Positions 26,215-35,370 of a stretch of 64,000 nt of DNA are shown here, piece after piece. The stretch is from Quadrisphaera setariae (GTDB taxonomy: Bacteria; Actinomycetota; Actinomycetes; Actinomycetales; Quadrisphaeraceae), in contig NZ_VKAC01000001.1 in assembly GCF_008041935.1 (NCBI RefSeq), forward strand, positions 372,001-436,000, given 5' to 3'. The number at the start of each line of letters is the position of its first letter. Within the stretch, counting starts at the first letter, position 1. Under the pieces are notes generated by a model that made no database searches, was not told the origin of the DNA, and saw only the letters and a list, made by a program, of their open reading frames with translations. The translations under genes and the position numbers were made by a program.

Positions 26215-29200
26215 TCAGGCGCTTGCACTCTGCCGAGCTGCGGCCTGCACCGCTGCGTCGACCGCGGCGTCGACGCCTCGGCGGTACTCGGCGTCGCGCA
26301 GCCATCGGGCGAGCAGCTCAGCGGTGAAGAGGAAGGCCGGCCCGCCCACGTCGCCCGAGCGGAGCGCCCGGACGTCCGTCGTCTCGGCGGACCAGCGGAA
26401 CTGCGTCGCGCCCGACGTCGTCTGCCGATGCGGGAGGTTGAGTTCGACCACTGCAGCGATGTCATCGCTGCAGATCAAGGCGATGTGGACGACTGCACTC
26501 CGGTTGGGGACGGTCAAGTCGAGCGCAGCGCCAGGCACTGAGCCGCGCGAAGTGAGCGCTAGATCCGCAGACCGCACGGCTGCCAACACCGCGGCGGCGA
26601 GGTCTTCGAGGAAGACGGGCTCCATGACGCGGTGCCTGACCTGGTGCCCTTCTGAGATCTGCTCGGTCCGCGAGATCCTTGGCAGGCGTAGTCCCAGGGA
26701 GATGACGACGGAGCACCCCACCGTTGGTTCCTCCGAGCCGGACGACACCACGGTCCCCGGCATGACCTGCACGAAGACCTGGCGCTGCCCGTCATCGGTC
26801 GCCCCGGGGGCCCCGATGGGGATGGAGCCGGGGTCGTGCTCGCGGACCGCCTCGAGCCTGGACAGGGCGATCCAGTGCCCGCGAGAGCTCCTCTCGTCCC
26901 AGCCGGGCGTCCCATCGGCACCCGCGGTTCCCGAGAGTCCTGCGAGCAGCCACGCCGCTGCTGGGCTTGCGCGGACGGCGCGCTTCACGTCGTCCTCCCA
27001 GTGGTCGACCCAGCGCAGTGTGCCGAGGGCTTCTGGCGCGTCACCGAGCTCAGCGAAGGGCAGGGGGGCGGCGGGGGCAGCCACGGTCACGACCACCCTG
27101 ACGTCGACCGCCTCGGAGGCCCCGCGGGCGACGTCCTCGTGTCGGGTGGCACCCGCGAGGGAGGAGGGCGTGAGCGCCCCGGTAGGCCTGGACGGTCGTG
27201 TGAGGGCGACACGACCTGCGAGCAGTCGACTGCTCGCCCGACGCCGGGTGGCCGCCCACCCCCCACCCGTCGGCGCAGTGCTTGCCGCGGTGCGAATGCC
27301 CTCTTCGCCGACCGCGCCGACAGCCGCGTCGAGCACCGCTGCTACCAGGGCTTCACTGCCGTCGGAGATGACGGCGCCGTCGTCGCCTACGGTCCCGCTT
27401 GGACGCAGCGGCAGCAGCATGCTGACCAAGCGGACGAGGTCAGCCCTTCCCACGGCAGCTCGACCGAGCTGGCGCTCGAGGTCGGAGGGCTCCGAGAGTC
27501 CCACCAGCCATGGGCCGAGCCCGTCTGGTGGGGCGTCGTCGATCAGCTGGAGGGAGCAGTCCACCAGGTGCTGCCAGCAGGCGTCGACGAGGTGGCTCCA
27601 CAGTCCCTGGACGCTCGTCTGTCGAACCACTGGCACACCACGGCTGCAGGCCTGGGCCAACAGCCACAGCGCGGCACCTGTTGAGGGCCGGTGGCCCGGA
27701 TGCAGGGGCTGGTCGTCGCTCAGCGCCTCGACGACATCGCTCCACGCAGGCTCGGCACTGCTGCCGACACGGGCCAGCAGCTCTCCGACGAGGACGATTG
27801 CGTGCTGCTCGGAGTCATCGCTCGCCACGCGCGGGTACGGCGCGATCCGGCAGAAGGTCACGGCGAGCGCACAGGCGGCCTCCGGTGACAGCGAGGCGGT
27901 GGCGATGTGCTCGGCGCTGCGGCGCAGCAGCCGACGTGCCGCGAGCACCGCCCGTCGGTCGATTCCCGGTGCCAGGAGGACGTCGAGGAACTCGTCGGCT
28001 GGGAGCGTGCTCCGTCCCTCTGCGATGGCGTCGAGCGCTCCGCGGACGCTGATGGCGCCGACGTCGCCCTCCAAGGGGGACAGCGCGAAGTAGCGGTCGA
28101 CGTAGTCGGGGTCTTGCGCGCGGTTGCGTCGAGGCGTGGCTGCCAGCCTCGAGAAGGCGGTGGCGTCTTTCTGCCCGGCTGTGCGGGGGAACAGGCGGTG
28201 GACGGCGTCGACCACGGGCTGCCAGTCGCCAGCGAGGACGGACGACGGTCGCCGGAGCATCACCTCGATTCGCCGCTGCGCGTCGGGGGAGGTGTCTGGG
28301 GGGTTCTCCGCGGTCAGGAGGCGACGCTCGTTCGACAGCGACCGGTAGACCTGCGGGTGGTGGAGCCTGAGCACGGTGAGCACGGCGACATCGGTCACGT
28401 CCACCGTGTGCGGCCGGACGAGCGTGAGCAGCAGGTCCAGCTGGGCGAAGAAGCGGTGGATGACCCGCGGTGTGGTGAGCACATGGCGAAGCAGCACCTC
28501 TGCCTCGTGCGTGAAGGCGTCGTCGTCGGTGGTGGTGAACGGACCGCAACGTGCTGACGTGCTCGCCCATCCACCCGCGAGCAGGTCGTCGACTTGGTCT
28601 TCGGTGACCTCGGGCTGCTCCAGACGGAGCGGCACCATCTTCTCGAGGTAGGCGAGCGCCCGGTCCCGGCGGTGGTGCGCCACAGGGGTCTGGGTCAGCA
28701 GATCCAGCAGCGTCTCTTCGTCGTACGCGAGCAGGTAGTGGACGTAGGGAAGGCGCCCGAGGAGCCTCACCGCCTTGAAGAGCCCGAGGACCTCGGCGGG
28801 TTGCAGTCTGTCGACGTCGTCGATGACCACGAGCACGCCGCGCGCGTGCTCGGCGAGGTGGGTCGACAGAGACTCCGCCGCTTGCTGGAGCGTCGCCGGG
28901 CGCGACTCCGATGCGGTGGCACGGTCTTCGTTCGTGTCCACCAGAGCTGCCACCACGCCGCCGGCGGCACTGCCCAGCTCTTCGCCTCCCAGGAACCCCT
29001 GCTGACTGACGTAGGCACCTCCGACGGCGGCCGCCCCCTTCACCACTGCGCGGACCGCCGCCGCGAAGTACCCCCGCGCCGCACTGGCGACGGCCGGTGC
29101 GACACCTGCCGCGGTGAGCGCGGTGGTGACAGCGGCCACGACCTCCTCGGCGACTCCGTCAGGGCCCGAGACCATCCACGGGTTGATCCTGACTACGACA

Positions 29201-29430
29201 TGCTCGACGTCGAGCTCCTCGAGGATGAAGCCGAGGGTGCTGGACTTCCCACTGCCCCACGGGCCGACCAGGGCCGCGACGACGCTCTCTGAGCTGGTCA
29301 GGACTTCGTTGAGCAGGGTCGCAGCGCTGCTGGTGAACGGCCCGCGGTGAAGCGCATCGGCTGCCTGGTGCAGGACAGGTGCATCTGCCCAGACGTGCGC
29401 TCGCCCCTCAGCCGGGGTGGTTCGACCCAT
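26215..29430 (-). CDS. KAP-family P-loop NTPase
   Basis: This 1071-residue protein has Walker A GPWGSGKSS at 56-64 and Walker B VLVVIDDVDR at 199-208. Between them lies an Ala/Gly/Val-rich segment (about 113-165) that could hold the membrane insert characteristic of KAP NTPases. NTPase sensor regions and a long C-terminal part of about 700 residues without recognisable domains follow. KAP proteins occur in several phage-defence systems and often act at the membrane. It heads a same-strand series with an HNH protein, a nuclease and hipBA. The two N-terminal codons after GTG/ATG give no strong ribosome binding site (start taken at 29430). Confidence 0.85.
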   Translation of the reverse strand: MGRTTPAEGRAHVWADAPVLHQAADALHRGPFTSSAATLLNEVLTSSESVVAALVGPWGSGKSSTLGFILEELDVEHVVVRINPWMVSGPDGVAEEVVAAVTTALTAAGVAPAVASAARGYFAAAVRAVVKGAAAVGGAYVSQQGFLGGEELGSAAGGVVAALVDTNEDRATASESRPATLQQAAESLSTHLAEHARGVLVVIDDVDRLQPAEVLGLFKAVRLLGRLPYVHYLLAYDEETLLDLLTQTPVAHHRRDRALAYLEKMVPLRLEQPEVTEDQVDDLLAGGWASTSARCGPFTTTDDDAFTHEAEVLLRHVLTTPRVIHRFFAQLDLLLTLVRPHTVDVTDVAVLTVLRLHHPQVYRSLSNERRLLTAENPPDTSPDAQRRIEVMLRRPSSVLAGDWQPVVDAVHRLFPRTAGQKDATAFSRLAATPRRNRAQDPDYVDRYFALSPLEGDVGAISVRGALDAIAEGRSTLPADEFLDVLLAPGIDRRAVLAARRLLRRSAEHIATASLSPEAACALAVTFCRIAPYPRVASDDSEQHAIVLVGELLARVGSSAEPAWSDVVEALSDDQPLHPGHRPSTGAALWLLAQACSRGVPVVRQTSVQGLWSHLVDACWQHLVDCSLQLIDDAPPDGLGPWLVGLSEPSDLERQLGRAAVGRADLVRLVSMLLPLRPSGTVGDDGAVISDGSEALVAAVLDAAVGAVGEEGIRTAASTAPTGGGWAATRRRASSRLLAGRVALTRPSRPTGALTPSSLAGATRHEDVARGASEAVDVRVVVTVAAPAAPLPFAELGDAPEALGTLRWVDHWEDDVKRAVRASPAAAWLLAGLSGTAGADGTPGWDERSSRGHWIALSRLEAVREHDPGSIPIGAPGATDDGQRQVFVQVMPGTVVSSGSEEPTVGCSVVISLGLRLPRISRTEQISEGHQVRHRVMEPVFLEDLAAAVLAAVRSADLALTSRGSVPGAALDLTVPNRSAVVHIALICSDDIAAVVELNLPHRQTTSGATQFRWSAETTDVRALRSGDVGGPAFLFTAELLARWLRDAEYRRGVDAAVDAAVQAAARQSASA

Positions 29431-29550
29431 GTCGGGACCTCCTCAGGCGAGCCTGGCACGCGCAGCCCGCATGCGTGCGGATGCATGTCGGGGGACACGG
29501 AGCGCGGAGACGTCGTGGCGCGGCTGTGCGCGTCGCCCTCTGGCGACGTG

Positions 29551-30625
29551 ACCAGGCCTTCTCGCTGGTGTCGATGCGCCGGCAGTCGGCCGCCCTGCCC
29601 GGAACGTCAGAGGAGTCCTGGTCGTCCGAGTCCGGCTGGCCTTCTCCCCGGTCAGCGCGCCAGATGCGCTGCCTTCAACGGACGGCGACGCCGGTGACTG
29701 GGTGGTGGAGCCGGAAGACGGTTCCGGCGACTTCCGCCTGCGCGTCGGCCTGCCGCAGGGCTTCGAGCGCACCCTGCTCACCTCCGACGGCGCTGCGGCG
29801 ACCAGGGGAGAGCGCACCGGGAGCATCGCCATCTACCGGCACGGGACTCCGTACCGGCTGGAGTTCGCGCTCGAGGTGCGCACGGGCTCTCCTGAGCACG
29901 ACGACGAGCGGCCGCCCCTGCGCAGCGAGCGCGCCGAGGAGGCGCTGGCCATCACTCCGGCAGCCCAGGCGCCGGAGGGGCGTGGTCGGACAGCGACTCG
30001 CCGCGCCGATGCTGCTCCAACCCCTGCTTCCGCTCCCGCTCCGGCGCGTCCCGAGCGCGCTGACCGGCCCGTACCTGTTGACGCACCAGCCGCCGAGCCG
30101 GAGGAGGAGGACACCTCGTGGGACGACGACGAGGTCAAGGCCCTCCTGGCGCTGCTCGAGCAGCAGGCCACGGCAGCGCCGGGGAAGAGGAGGTCCTCCA
30201 CCCTCGAGGACAAGCGCCAGACGGCCGAGGAGGCACTGGGTCTGCTCCACGCGTTGGCGAAAGCCCGGGGCGAGTTGAGCCGCGAAGAGGTCTGTCAGCG
30301 CCTGGGCACCGACCCAGGCCAGCGGTTCAGCCGGCGGGCGGGTGCCGTGACCTCAGCCGCCAAGACGCTCAAGGACAGGGGCGTCGTCGCCCGGTCACGC
30401 GCTGACGTGCTGGTCAGCCAGTACAAGGGACGCCGCGCTGGCAGCAACGGCGTCACGCACGTCCACGTGCGCTCTGAGTTCGTCAAGCCGCTGAGGTCGC
30501 AGGCCCGTCGACTCGCGCAGGCGCAGCAGCAGACGCCAGCACGGGTCGGCGTGAAGCCCCCGACAGCATCTCGGGCTGCCGCAGCGGTGCCTCGCCAGCG
30601 CACGCGAGCTGCGGTGACGCGCTGA
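29551..30625 (+). pseudogene. 5'-truncated relative of the nuclease gene at 22749-24500
   Basis: The open frame runs from just after a TGA at 29548-29550 to 30625, about 357 codons. Its first GTG is at 29702, inside a conserved region. Translated residues before that GTG (LAFSPVSAPDAL...GDWV) still align with YAFDPVSADPLDGGDWV of the intact nuclease gene. After it, FRLRVGLPQGFERTLLT matches FHLRVGVPALLEHSLLT, then an acidic linker and SWDDDEVK, then the wHTH-like tail. The nuclease half is missing. Similarity is moderate, so the duplication is old. The tail may still be expressed as a 307-residue protein from 29702, which would make it a stand-alone partner and not a dead gene. Confidence 0.6.
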
Positions 30626-30818
30626 CCCACGAGGTCCACCGGCGGCTTCGGCTGCACAGGGCCGGGCAGAACCAAGGCCGCTGATGCCTGCGTGGCGTGC
30701 CCGGAGGGGTCTGCTGCCACACCGTGACGGCCCTCGACCGGCTGGCGCCTCCGCCCGTGACGGAACGCCGCTTTCAGCTTCGGCAAGTCGTCGGCCCCCG
30801 ATCGGCGGCATCTCTGGG

Positions 30819-30834
30819 GTCACAGAGAGTGACG
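30819..30834. promoter_or_regulatory. GTCAC-N5-GTGAC element, candidate response-regulator site
   Basis: GTCACAGAGAGTGACG. The same core in the other orientation (GTGACAGAGAGTGATC) lies upstream of the next CWB2 gene at 35229-35244. The GTNAC-N5-GTNAC spacing is reminiscent of direct-repeat sites bound by OmpR-type regulators such as MtrA. That assignment is a guess. Confidence 0.35.
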
Positions 30835-31248
30835 AACCGGCGTCGGGTGCCGGTTCAGGGCGTCTCGACAGGTGAGTCGGGGTGAAATTGCAGGTTGCGA
30901 GCGTCGATCTGTCCGTATTGGTGGGCATTTCTGCCCTTATCGCCATTCCTGTGACTCACGTGACGAGCGAGACACAACAAGTTTTCCGAGTCGTTTGAGG
31001 CGTGTCGCGACGCGTGGCGTGTCGCGGTCGGGCACTGTTCTCGTACGCCGAACGGGGGAGCTTCTCCTGACTCCCGGGAGGCGTGCTCCGCCTCGGCGAC
31101 GCCGCCGCGACACGCGCGGACCACAACGATGTGGTTCGTCGTCACCGCAGGTCAGCGGCTTTTTCTGCCGTGCTGCGACACGCCGACACGCGCCATGTTT
31201 GGAAATCCCACGTCTGGGGCAGCCGGGCGCGTAACTTCTTCCATGTCG

Positions 31249-31359
31249 TCACCGAGAGGTGAGGAAGCAACACAGTCCGTAATGTCCGGATCCGCCGGAC
31301 GGCGGATCTGGAAGACCCGGAACCCCGGGTCCTTCCCAGGCCCGGGGACCTGCGTCCCC
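31249..31359 (+). promoter_or_regulatory. Four consecutive stem-loops in the S-layer-like mRNA leader
   Basis: Hairpins: 31249-31262 (TCACC/GGTGA); 31285-31312 (TCCGGATCCGCC/GGCGGATCTGGA, loop GGAC); 31314-31331 (GACCCGG/CCGGGTC); 31344-31359 (GGGGAC/GTCCCC, loop CTGC). They end 14 bp before the ribosome binding site. They could stabilise the message or control translation. They are not followed by T-runs, so termination seems less likely. Confidence 0.6.
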
Positions 31360-31388
31360 AACCGTTCACTTCCATGGAGGACATTCAC

Positions 31389-34097
31389 ATGTCTGCTCGC
31401 AACATGGCGAAGCGCACCGCTGCGGGGACGCTTGCTCTCGCCGTCTGCCTCGGTGGTGGCGCCATCGCCCTCGCCTCGGCCGCTTCCGCTGACGCCAACT
31501 TCAAGTTCGACCAGCGCATCCAGGGCGATGACCGCTACGGCACCGCGATCGCCGCCTCCAAGGCCGCGTTCGACAAGGCCGACAACGTCATCCTCGTCAA
31601 CGGCTACGCCACGGTCGACGGCCTCACCGCCTCCTACCTGGCCGGTGTCGCCAACGCCCCGATCCTCTACGTGAGCGACAAGGGCGCCGACGACGCGACC
31701 AAGGCCGAGATCAAGCGCCTCGGCGCCAAGAACATCTGGCTGGTCGGTGGCACCACCGTCATCCCGACCTCGGTCGAGACCGCCATCAAGGGCGACGGCT
31801 ACAACGTCTCCCGCATCAACGGCTCGGACCGCTACGAGACCGCCGCGATGATCGCCGAGGCCGGCATCAAGCTCAACGGTGGCAAGAAGCCCTCCAAGGT
31901 CTTCGTCGCCTCGGGCACCTCCTTCGCCGACGCGCTCGCCGTCTCCCCGGTGGCCTTCGTCAAGGGCTACCCGGTCATCCTGACCGACAAGGACTCGACC
32001 TCCGACTTCTCCAAGAAGGAGCTCGGCAACATCGGGACCGACAACAAGATCCTCGTCGGTGGCGAGGCTGTCGTCTCCAAGAAGGTCCAGGCCGACCTGT
32101 CCATCAAGGACGAGCAGCGCGTGGCCGGTGCTGACCGCGCCGTTACCGCCAACCTGGTCTCCGACTGGGCCAAGAAGTCCGAGGGCTTCAACCCCGCCAA
32201 CGCCGCTCTGGTCGGTGGCACCAACGGCAACGGCGCTGACTCGCTCGTGGCCGCCCCGCTGCTGGGCAAGTCCTTCACCACGCTGCACTTCGCTGGCTGG
32301 GACGCCACCGCGGTGTACATGAAGGACCACTCCGCTGAGCTGACCGGCAAGGGCTTCGTCTTCGGTGGCAAGGCCGCCGTCTCCGACGGCCAGGTCTCCT
32401 CGGCTCAGTCCGCCGCCCAGTCCGTCGCCGCCGCTGTCGGCATGGTTGTCACGGCGATCCCGACCGGTAGCAGCACCACCTTCTCCTACGCTGACCCGGT
32501 CACCCAGGCGGCGAAGAAGGTCACGACCAAGAGCACCGACAAGTTCATGGTTGGTGGCTCGGCTGCGACCCAGGGCGCCTTCGTCAGCTCCCTCCAGGTG
32601 GGTGGCACCGTCTCGGTCGTCGCCAACTCTGACGGCACGACGAGCTACGCCTACACGGCGCTCGCCAGCAGCGGGTACACCTCTGGCCTGGTCGGTGCCT
32701 TCGCACTGAGCAGCACGCACACCCTGACGGTTGTGGAGCCCATCACCGGTACCGCTCTTCCCTTCATGGGCACCACGGCTGGCTCGCCGGCTTGGGACTA
32801 CACCAGCAACGGCACCTCCTTCATCAACTACACGGTGGATGGCCAGAGCGTTTCGAAGGGCATCTTCGAGGGGGCGCTCAGCCTGGGAGACTCGATCTCC
32901 GTCAAGGGCACTGGCGCTGACCTCAACAACATCCGCACCGTCGCGCTGACCAGCGGCAGCCTGGTCGGCACGGTTGCTGGGGTCACGATGAGCGGTACCG
33001 CGGGTAGCACGGGCGTCCTGACCAGCTTCACGGTCAAGACGGCTGCGGGCGCGACCCTGACCCAGGCGATCACGCCCGCCTCGGGTGACACCTACATGAT
33101 CGATGGGACCTCGGCGGCCCAGGCAGCCTTCGTCGGAAGCGGCAACCTCGGGTCGAGCACCGCGAGCCCCGTCTCCAAGGGTGACCAGATCACGTACTCC
33201 CAGGCCGGTGGCGTTCAGAAGTTCGCCCTGGTCAACTCCGCGCCGGCCAAGACCTCTGGTGTGGTGGCGAAGACGGTCGGTGGAAACAACACCGACACCA
33301 GCGGTGTCGCTTGGTGGGGCGCGAACAGCGCCCAGGGCTACGCGGCCTACAGCGGCGTGACCCGTTACATCATCGACGGCACGATTGCTTCGCCTTCCGA
33401 CTTCCAGGCTGCCGTCAACCCTGGTGACCTGGTCACCTTCCAGGCTGCCGACGCCACCACCAACACGGCCGCCACGCTCTCTCTCACGAGCAAGCCGCTC
33501 TCTGGCACGGTCGCTGCTGCGGACTCCTCGGCCCGTACGGTCAGCATCCAGGACGCTGACAGCAACCAGATCTCGGCGACGAACCTTTCCTACAGCAACG
33601 TGACGAACTCGACCAGCGTCTTCGGTGCCGGAACCAGCACCGTCTACACGATCGACGGCGCCACCAGCACGCTGGCTCAGTTCGACGCCATGATTGGTCG
33701 TATCTCGTCGGGCGCTCGTACCGGCACTGCTCAGGTGAGCATCAACGGCGGGGTCGTGACTTGGTCTCTCGCCACCTCGGTCTTCTCGGCGGCTCCGAGC
33801 ATCACGTCGGCTGCCAACGTGCACGGCAACGCCTCGATCGTTCTCACCTTCAACAAGCCGGTGACCAACGCTACGACCGCTGCCAACTCGGAGTGGACCG
33901 TGACCGGAGCGACTCTGTCCGCGACCGCTCCTTCGTGGAACGCCGACAAGACGGTGCTCACGCTCAACACCTCGTCGACCACGGTTGCGGGGGCGACCAT
34001 CACCGTCGCGCCGGCTTCTTCCACCGCCGCCGCGAACTACGTGGACACCTACGGGACGGCGATCAGCACCAGCTCGATCACCTTCACCATCAGCTGA
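31389..34097 (+). CDS. S-layer-like CWB2 cell-wall-binding protein with five internal beta repeats
   Basis: This is a 902-residue secreted protein. The ATG at 31389 has GGAGG eight bases upstream; an ATG at 31374 is the site of that ribosome binding sequence. A signal peptide ends near residue 34 (SAASADA). Residues about 38-330 form three CWB2 repeats (RIQGDDRYGTA, RINGSDRYETA, RVAGADRAVTA). Residues 384-800 contain five copies of an unnamed unit of about 90 residues, each opening like YxIDG...F...GDxV. The last 100 residues resemble an SbsA-type Ig-like domain (IVLTFNKPVTNAT). Codon choice is strongly biased (GTC, AAG, AAC) as in abundant proteins. It probably forms or decorates the surface layer. 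Confidence 0.88.
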   Translation: MSARNMAKRTAAGTLALAVCLGGGAIALASAASADANFKFDQRIQGDDRYGTAIAASKAAFDKADNVILVNGYATVDGLTASYLAGVANAPILYVSDKGADDATKAEIKRLGAKNIWLVGGTTVIPTSVETAIKGDGYNVSRINGSDRYETAAMIAEAGIKLNGGKKPSKVFVASGTSFADALAVSPVAFVKGYPVILTDKDSTSDFSKKELGNIGTDNKILVGGEAVVSKKVQADLSIKDEQRVAGADRAVTANLVSDWAKKSEGFNPANAALVGGTNGNGADSLVAAPLLGKSFTTLHFAGWDATAVYMKDHSAELTGKGFVFGGKAAVSDGQVSSAQSAAQSVAAAVGMVVTAIPTGSSTTFSYADPVTQAAKKVTTKSTDKFMVGGSAATQGAFVSSLQVGGTVSVVANSDGTTSYAYTALASSGYTSGLVGAFALSSTHTLTVVEPITGTALPFMGTTAGSPAWDYTSNGTSFINYTVDGQSVSKGIFEGALSLGDSISVKGTGADLNNIRTVALTSGSLVGTVAGVTMSGTAGSTGVLTSFTVKTAAGATLTQAITPASGDTYMIDGTSAAQAAFVGSGNLGSSTASPVSKGDQITYSQAGGVQKFALVNSAPAKTSGVVAKTVGGNNTDTSGVAWWGANSAQGYAAYSGVTRYIIDGTIASPSDFQAAVNPGDLVTFQAADATTNTAATLSLTSKPLSGTVAAADSSARTVSIQDADSNQISATNLSYSNVTNSTSVFGAGTSTVYTIDGATSTLAQFDAMIGRISSGARTGTAQVSINGGVVTWSLATSVFSAAPSITSAANVHGNASIVLTFNKPVTNATTAANSEWTVTGATLSATAPSWNADKTVLTLNTSSTTVAGATITVAPASSTAAANYVDTYGTAISTSSITFTIS

Positions 34098-34114
34098 TCA
34101 TTCTCTAGCTGCGA

Positions 34115-34152
34115 CAGAGCGGGTCGGGACCTTTGGGTCTCGGCCCGCTCTG
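34115..34152 (+). terminator. Terminator of S-layer-like gene
   Basis: CAGAGCGGGTCGGGACC pairs with GGGTCTCGGCCCGCTCTG around a TTT loop, 18 bp after the stop codon. Strong stem with a mismatch or two near the top. Confidence 0.8.
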
Positions 34153-34298
34153 CTGTGCGGGGAGGTGCTTGCCGGCCACCCTCGACCGGTGAAGGCACCG
34201 CTGCTATCAGAACAGCTAGCGGCAGCGCATCGTGGCCCTGCTTCCGTCAATGCGGTTGACGCCTTGACTCGGACGGCGCAGCGGCCGATGACCACGAC

Positions 34299-34931
34299 AT
34301 GGATTTCATCTCGGTGGAGGCGCTGCTGAAGAACGCGGTGCGCGCTCTCGTGCGCGACGACCGTCGCCTGCTGGACGAGCTTCGCGGGGCTCCAGCGGCC
34401 TCGGCAGAGCGGGTGCTCGCCGCTGCGGCGGCGCGGCAGGTCGCCCGACTGCTGCCCGAGGGCTGGGACGTTGCCTGCACTGACCGGCGCCCCACTGTGG
34501 TGACGGCGCCTGGTCACCGGGTCGACGTCCTCGACCCCGTCCCCTCGCCGGCCCGTCCGCTGGACGACGCGCCTGCCCAGGCGTTTGAGCCTGTCGAGCT
34601 CGCGGGGCCCGATGTGGTGGTCCGCCTCGGCGGGCCGGCTGAGGGCGACGCTGCGCTGCTGGCGCTGGCGGTCCGGGCGTCCCAGCCGGTGCGCGGCGGC
34701 GACCCCGGGGGTGCGGTCTGGCGCGCCCTGACCGGCTTCGTGGCCGACGGGCACCACCAGCACGGCGTGGTGCTCCACCTCGGGCTCGACCACCCCCGTG
34801 GTGCACACCCGGCCTGGCAGTGGGCGGCCTCGGGTGCTGCCGCCGCCGACGTGGCTCCCGTGCGCGTCTTCAGCGAGTCCGAGCTCGACTCGCTCCTCGC
34901 CAGCCGCGGGGCGGCGCTGCAGAGCGCCTGA
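34299..34931 (+). CDS. Hypothetical protein
   Basis: This 210-residue protein belongs to no family I recognise. It starts MDFISVEALLKNAVRALVRD, is Ala/Val/Asp-rich and has no signal peptide or membrane segment. The C-terminal part contains HHQHGVVLHLGLDHP and ends with SESELDSLLASRGAAL. No good ribosome binding site precedes the ATG, and a GTG at 34314 is an alternative. It stands alone between two CWB2 genes. Third-position GC is high, as in its neighbours, which supports real coding. Confidence 0.6.
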   Translation: MDFISVEALLKNAVRALVRDDRRLLDELRGAPAASAERVLAAAAARQVARLLPEGWDVACTDRRPTVVTAPGHRVDVLDPVPSPARPLDDAPAQAFEPVELAGPDVVVRLGGPAEGDAALLALAVRASQPVRGGDPGGAVWRALTGFVADGHHQHGVVLHLGLDHPRGAHPAWQWAASGAAAADVAPVRVFSESELDSLLASRGAALQSA

Positions 34932-35370
34932 GGCACGCTCCGCCGGGTGCGGCCCGCGAAGTGCTGGTGACTCGGTGATCGGTGGCGTCCAAGGCCGTTC
35001 GTCCCGTCACCGTGGAGGTGGCACGTGCGGATCCGGTGGCGGTCGCTTCGACGGACGGAGCGCGAGCGAGGAGGCGCGCGACCCAGCGGCGGGAGTGCGA
35101 GGTGGGCACCTGCGTGGCCAGCACCCCTGTCGAGATCACCGGTGAACCAGAGGCACGTCGTCTTCATCGCCCTCCGAGCCTCACGTGATCACCGATGGTG
35201 GTCGAGAGGGGGTCCCGCGGGCGCAAACGATCACTCTCTGTCACCGTTAGGCGGCGTGTCTTTCGGTGTGGGAGCGCCCTCGTCGAGCACGCTCGGAGGA
35301 GTCCTCAGGACCGTCGGCAGAGCCCGGTCCTTCCTCTTGCACGCCTGCGTGCCGCACACGGAGGTGCTCC
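34932..35370. other. Gene-free stretch before the glycine-rich CWB2 gene
   Basis: No convincing coding region is seen in 439 bases. A 68-codon frame at 34982 has neither a ribosome binding site nor protein-like composition. The only site I note is the GTGAC-N5-GTGAT element at 35229-35244. A ribosome binding site for the next gene is at 35360-35364. Confidence 0.5.
35229..35244. promoter_or_regulatory. Second copy of the GTNAC-N5-GTNAC element
   Basis: On the minus strand GTGACAGAGAGTGATC; it matches the element at 30819 at 14 of 16 positions in the opposite orientation. It lies about 130 bp before the GTG start of the next CWB2 gene. Shared control of the two surface-protein genes is inferred. 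Confidence 0.35.

Larger units (their letters stand above)
30626..31388 (+). other. Long non-coding leader region of the S-layer-like gene
   Basis: No convincing gene lies in these 763 bases. The middle (about 30880-31200) is clearly lower in GC than its surroundings, as expected for a strong promoter region. It holds a GTCAC-N5-GTGAC repeat at 30819 and, at the 3' end, four consecutive stem-loops (listed separately). Highly expressed surface-layer genes often have long structured leaders. I could not pick a -10/-35 pair with confidence. Confidence 0.5.

Noticed and set aside
30870-31090. Possible c-di-AMP (ydaO-type) riboswitch before the S-layer-like gene
   Set aside because: GGGGTGAAAT and a GGGGGAGC string recall parts of that motif, but order and spacing do not fit, and I could not pair the required helices.
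31152-33824. Minus-strand open frame of 890 codons opposite the S-layer-like gene
   Set aside because: Translation is Gly/Val/Asp/Arg-rich without domains, and the plus strand has a clear signal peptide, CWB2 repeats and ribosome binding site.
34982-35188. 68-codon frame in the gap before the glycine-rich CWB2 gene
   Set aside because: There is no ribosome binding site and no protein-like composition, and other frames are equally open.
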